NCBI GenBank assembly: GCA_947303825.1
Contig: CAMYZK010000197.1
Span: 1-5,336 of the forward strand
Direction: 5' to 3'
Source of the DNA: an uncultured Prevotella sp.
Lineage (GTDB): Bacteria; Bacteroidota; Bacteroidia; Bacteroidales; Bacteroidaceae
Length of the DNA: 5,336 nt
In this document: positions 2,452 to 5,336 of the stretch, piece by piece
Numbering within the stretch: the first letter of the stretch is position 1
How the letters are laid out: the number at the start of each line of letters is the position of its first letter
Program-made: the position numbers and the translations under genes
The notes under the pieces: generated by a model
The model's database searches: none
Told to the model about the DNA's origin: nothing
What the model saw: the letters and a program-made list of their open reading frames with translations, nothing else

Positions 2452-5336
2452 TTAATAAAGAATTTTCCTCACGGTGCCGTCGGCCTGACGCACTATCTGA
2501 ATGCCCTTCTTCATGCCCTGCAGGCGCTTGCCATCGAGCGAGAAGATTTCCTCGCTCTGGTTACCGCCCACGTTTGTCAGCTGTATTGCCGTGGTGCTAC
2601 CGTCAATGCTGTACTTCGACAGTCCGCCGAACTCGTTGACGGCCTGCACCTTGAACATTGAACTTTGAACATTTGACGTTGAACAGTCGTACTCTGTGTC
2701 GGTGGTGATGCCGATGACCTCGTCGCCACAGGTCACCACATAGCAGATGGCGTAGGGCACGGGCTGCCACTTAAGCTTGCCGTCGGCCTGGGTGACGACG
2801 GGAGCCTCGCATGCCTCGCACATCATGTCGGGCTGCCAATTGTCATCGCCGCCACATACGTTCTTGATGGTGTACTGTGCAGCCTCCTCGTCGGTGAGGA
2901 AGTTCTTCACGTTGAAGCGCTCCACCTTCTGTCCGGTATTGCTGTCAACATAATAGTAGTACGACTCACGCTGCGAGAGGTCTACGGGATTGCCGTCGGC
3001 ATCGACAGTGTTGTAGTCGGCCCAGAGTGCGGGCAGTCCGCCCATGGTGTTGTACCACCCCTTGGCAGGGATGTTGATGAAGGTCTGCGTGTTGATGAAG
3101 ACAGTCTTCGGCTCGTTGTGCCAGGGGCGTCCAAGCCAGATGTCGGTGACGTTGACACCCTTGCGGGGACGGATGACGTTGTTCTGGAACACATAGCCCC
3201 ACTTTACGTCGGCAGCATGGCTGGGAGCCACTATGTAGCCGCCCGACGGACGGTTTATCTCCAGCGTGTCGCCGTCCAGATAGACGTTGCCGCTGTTGTA
3301 GATGAAGTCTACGGCACCCTCGATGACCGAGTTCCTGATGTAGTGGCGGTTGTTGGAGGTGGAGGTGGTGATCCAGGTGTCCTGATAGGAGAGAAGGGCC
3401 ACGCCGTTGAGGGCTATGCGGTCGCCAATGGTGTTCAGAGCCAGTGCCTGCGGGCCTGCCTGCTGCTCGTGACCGTAGCTGTTCTCCATGGTGAGGTTCT
3501 CGAAGAAGCAGTTGTTGGCATTCACCACGACAGTGGCAGCCACGCTGACGTGCTGGGCGTTGGGGCCTCCGGCCATGCGGTCGTCGAGGATGACTGTATT
3601 GTCGCGCTGCTGGCCAATGAGGTGTATGTACGGCTTCGTCTTAGGGATGTCGACGTGCTCCTTGTACTGTCCGTTCTTGATGAAGATGAGCCAAGGTTTG
3701 GCACGTCCTTCGGGAGCTGCGTCGATGGCGGTCTGGACGGAGGTGTAGGTCTTCTCGACGGGGAAACCGTCGAGCGTACTACCGTCGGCAGCGACAAGGG
3801 CGTCGTAGAGGCGCATCTCAGGCTGCTTGCGCTCCATGGTGGTGAAGTTGAGCTTGACGGCAGCCACGGGGTTGCCACTGCGCGATGTCAGCACGCCGGC
3901 AGGCATCTCGAAGCTGTAGGCAGTGCCGTACTTCAGGCCGCTGTACTTGAAGATGGCGCTCTTACCGCTGATAATGGGGGTGAGGGTCTCGACGGGGGAA
4001 CCGTCGAGCATGAGGGTGGCTGTGCCGGTGCCCATCTTCACCTTGTTGTCGAAGTTGAGTATGATGCTGCCGTTGGCACTCACGTCGCTGGCACCCTCAA
4101 CGGGATTACTGCTTACTAGCAGCGACTGCTGGCTGGCAGCACCACTGGCATCGGCAAGCACGAAGATCTCGGCGATGCTGGTGCCGTCGTAGTCGCTCTC
4201 CACACCCACCTTCGGCGATGTGCGGTCGGGCATCCAGCGAATCCACACGCGCTGCTGGTCGTTGGCCTCTGCGGGCAGCTGGAACTCCTTCGGGCCGTCC
4301 CATCCACGGGCAGGCGGGTTGAACGTGCCGATGGTGGTGAACGTCTGACCGTCGATGGAGTACTGCACGTTGTTCACCGAGTATGTGTTGTAGTCATCGC
4401 CGATGCACGACGAGATGACGAGGTTCTCATATCCCTTCGACGAGAACGATATCTCCCAGTACCATTCCTCGCTCAGATATTTCCATATACGTGCGGCATA
4501 CTTGCCGTTCTCCTGTCCGTTGCCAATGCCACGGGTGAGCCAGCTGGTAGTGGTGCCGTCGGCCTTGCGCAGCGAGAGCATTCCGGCGTTCTCCGAGTCG
4601 GCCTTGTAGTCGGCGGCACGGTCTTTGGCGGGCTGGTCGTAGTAGAGATCCCATCCCACGATGAAGTCGGCAGCCGAGAAGTTGGCGGTGACGTTCTTCT
4701 CACCGTCCATCCTGAGCTCGCACTCCTGCCCGGTGCCCTGTGCGTCGCCTTCCCATCCTGTGAATGTCAGGATGCGGTTGTTGATGGCTGTCAGCTTCAC
4801 GTCGGTGCCTTCCTCATAATAATGCACACCGTCAATGACATTGCCCGTCGGTGCATACTGCACGAGATTGTCGTTCACTCCCTCAGAGCGTTTCAGTCTC
4901 AGGGCATAGACATTGTTCTTGGTATATGTGGCAATCAGTGTTGTGTTGGCAGAAATGTCGAAGCTGTAAGGGTTGTCGGCAGACACAGTGTTTCCTTTCT
5001 CGTCAACCCAGGCAGCAAAGTGGTAGCCGAAATTCTCTGTAGCCGAGACGGTGATATGTGTACCCTCGTCGAACTCGTTTCCTACAGGATTGGTCGAGAC
5101 CTTGCCTGCGCCCTCCGTTCCTAGGCTTACGCTGAGCGTGTAGACGGGAACAGACTCAATCTGGCCCTCCACGTCGCCGGTAACGACCACGTCGCTGAAG
5201 GCATACTGCTTGTTGGTGGCCAGGTTGCGGATGTAGATCATCAGCTCGACGGCTGAACCGTCGAGCACAGTGCCGATGGCTGTCAGGTCGTAGTTGTCCT
5301 CAGTATAATAGGGGGCGTCCTTGACCAGTTGAGGGC
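2452..5336 (-). CDS. Secreted multidomain pectinesterase (pectin methylesterase, CE8), 5' end outside window
   Basis: The frame is open from the right edge to TAA at 2454-2452, giving 960 visible residues. Numbering from the GTG at 5268 as 1, 22 further codons lie upstream with no stop, so that GTG is an internal valine and the start with any signal peptide is outside. The enzyme removes methyl groups from pectin. The catalytic domain (about 485-800) has the CE8 hallmarks: GPQALAL with oxyanion-hole Q607, YQDTW with Q629 and acid/base D630, GAVDFIY with nucleophile D654, and LGRPW with R714 and W716. All are intact. Before it come two InlB-like repeats (about 43-117 and 121-197), a beta-sandwich, galactose-binding-like region (203-373), and a bacterial Ig-like domain of the SbsA type (382-477). 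After it come a fibronectin III-like domain (818-889) and a tail (EEIFSLDGKRLQG...) resembling type IX secretion sorting domains. Oddities are an internal heptamer array (2650-2684) and three palindromes. It is convergent with the ABC gene. Confidence 0.93.
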   Translation of the reverse strand, partial: PQLVKDAPYYTEDNYDLTAIGTVLDGSAVELMIYIRNLATNKQYAFSDVVVTGDVEGQIESVPVYTLSVSLGTEGAGKVSTNPVGNEFDEGTHITVSATENFGYHFAAWVDEKGNTVSADNPYSFDISANTTLIATYTKNNVYALRLKRSEGVNDNLVQYAPTGNVIDGVHYYEEGTDVKLTAINNRILTFTGWEGDAQGTGQECELRMDGEKNVTANFSAADFIVGWDLYYDQPAKDRAADYKADSENAGMLSLRKADGTTTSWLTRGIGNGQENGKYAARIWKYLSEEWYWEISFSSKGYENLVISSCIGDDYNTYSVNNVQYSIDGQTFTTIGTFNPPARGWDGPKEFQLPAEANDQQRVWIRWMPDRTSPKVGVESDYDGTSIAEIFVLADASGAASQQSLLVSSNPVEGASDVSANGSIILNFDNKVKMGTGTATLMLDGSPVETLTPIISGKSAIFKYSGLKYGTAYSFEMPAGVLTSRSGNPVAAVKLNFTTMERKQPEMRLYDALVAADGSTLDGFPVEKTYTSVQTAIDAAPEGRAKPWLIFIKNGQYKEHVDIPKTKPYIHLIGQQRDNTVILDDRMAGGPNAQHVSVAATVVVNANNCFFENLTMENSYGHEQQAGPQALALNTIGDRIALNGVALLSYQDTWITTSTSNNRHYIRNSVIEGAVDFIYNSGNVYLDGDTLEINRPSGGYIVAPSHAADVKWGYVFQNNVIRPRKGVNVTDIWLGRPWHNEPKTVFINTQTFINIPAKGWYNTMGGLPALWADYNTVDADGNPVDLSQRESYYYYVDSNTGQKVERFNVKNFLTDEEAAQYTIKNVCGGDDNWQPDMMCEACEAPVVTQADGKLKWQPVPYAICYVVTCGDEVIGITTDTEYDCSTSNVQSSMFKVQAVNEFGGLSKYSIDGSTTAIQLTNVGGNQSEEIFSLDGKRLQGMKKGIQIVRQADGTVRKILY
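2650..2684 (-). repeat. Five-unit heptamer array inside the pectinesterase coding sequence
   Basis: On the plus strand the units are CTTGAAC, ATTGAAC, TTTGAAC, ATTTGAC, GTTGAAC. On the coding strand they read as GTTCAAN-type units and encode residues 862-873, CSTSNVQSSMFK, within the fibronectin III-like domain. The coding strand has no stop in any frame across the array, whereas the other strand has TGA in every unit. The period of 7 shifts the frame at each unit, so the protein does not look repetitive. Confidence 0.85.
3754..3774. repeat. Palindrome encoding LDGFPVE, copy 1
   Basis: CTCGACGG (3754-3761), a 5-base loop GGAAA, CCGTCGAG (3767-3774), perfect 8-bp arms. On the coding strand it encodes L499-E505 (LDGFPVE), just before the first CE8 strand (TYTSVQTAIDAAP). 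Confidence 0.7.
3988..4008. repeat. Palindrome encoding LDGSPVE, copy 2
   Basis: CTCGACGG (3988-3995), loop GGGAA, CCGTCGAG (4001-4008), perfect 8-bp arms. It encodes residues 421-427 (LDGSPVE) of the Ig-like domain. Confidence 0.7.
5244..5266. repeat. Palindrome encoding LDGSAVE, copy 3
   Basis: GCTCGACGG (5244-5252), loop CTGAA, CCGTCGAGC (5258-5266), perfect 9-bp arms. It encodes LDGSAVE at residues 2-8, numbered from the valine at 5268. Confidence 0.7.

Noticed and set aside
3118..4119. Plus-strand frame of 333 codons antisense to the pectinesterase
   Set aside because: The opposite strand encodes conserved CE8 motifs throughout. This frame is a shadow caused by GC-rich codons and is rich in V, G and D without recognisable motifs.
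5266..5268. GTG as the start of the pectinesterase
   Set aside because: The same frame stays open for 22 more codons to the window edge, there is no signal peptide after the GTG, and the protein begins in mid-domain.

Overview
The window looks like a chromosomal piece from the Bacteroidales, probably Prevotella or a relative. Three things point that way. The promoters match the Bacteroidetes pattern (TTG/TTTG near -33 and TAnnTTTG near -7). A large multidomain secreted pectin methylesterase carries InlB-like repeats and a type IX-secretion-like C-terminus. The intergenic DNA is full of 7-bp tandem repeats and short GC hairpins. The genus is inferred; no rRNA or other marker is present.

Layout. 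Bases 1-82 (minus) are the first 27 codons of a gene that leaves the window on the left. They resemble the N-terminus of the AAA-ATPase-like/PD-(D/E)XK family common in Bacteroidetes. Its promoter lies at 106-137. Bases 138-485 hold no credible gene. They contain a roughly 80-bp unit repeated three times (about 268-467), and each copy carries a recognisable promoter. The third copy sits directly in front of the gene at 486-2162 (plus), a complete 558-residue ABC exporter half-transporter with fused permease and ATPase. Bases 2163-2451, between two converging genes, are a mosaic of heptamer arrays and small hairpins with no gene. From 2452 to the right edge (minus) runs a large pectinesterase (carbohydrate esterase family 8). 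Its 3' end is present but its start lies beyond 5336.

The three genes show no operon link: the left pair is divergent and the right pair convergent. The pectinesterase suggests extracellular plant cell wall breakdown. The ABC exporter's substrate cannot be read from the sequence.

The most notable material is the repeat DNA. First, there is a tandem promoter array whose -7 boxes lie inside palindromes in the first two copies. Second, heptamer arrays abut both stop codons, are uniform within an array but differ between arrays, and place stops in all three frames of the sense strand. Third, a five-unit heptamer array sits inside the pectinesterase reading frame in its stop-free orientation. Fourth, a palindrome encoding LDGxxVE occurs three times in the pectinesterase. 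All of these are direct sequence observations; their functions are inference.
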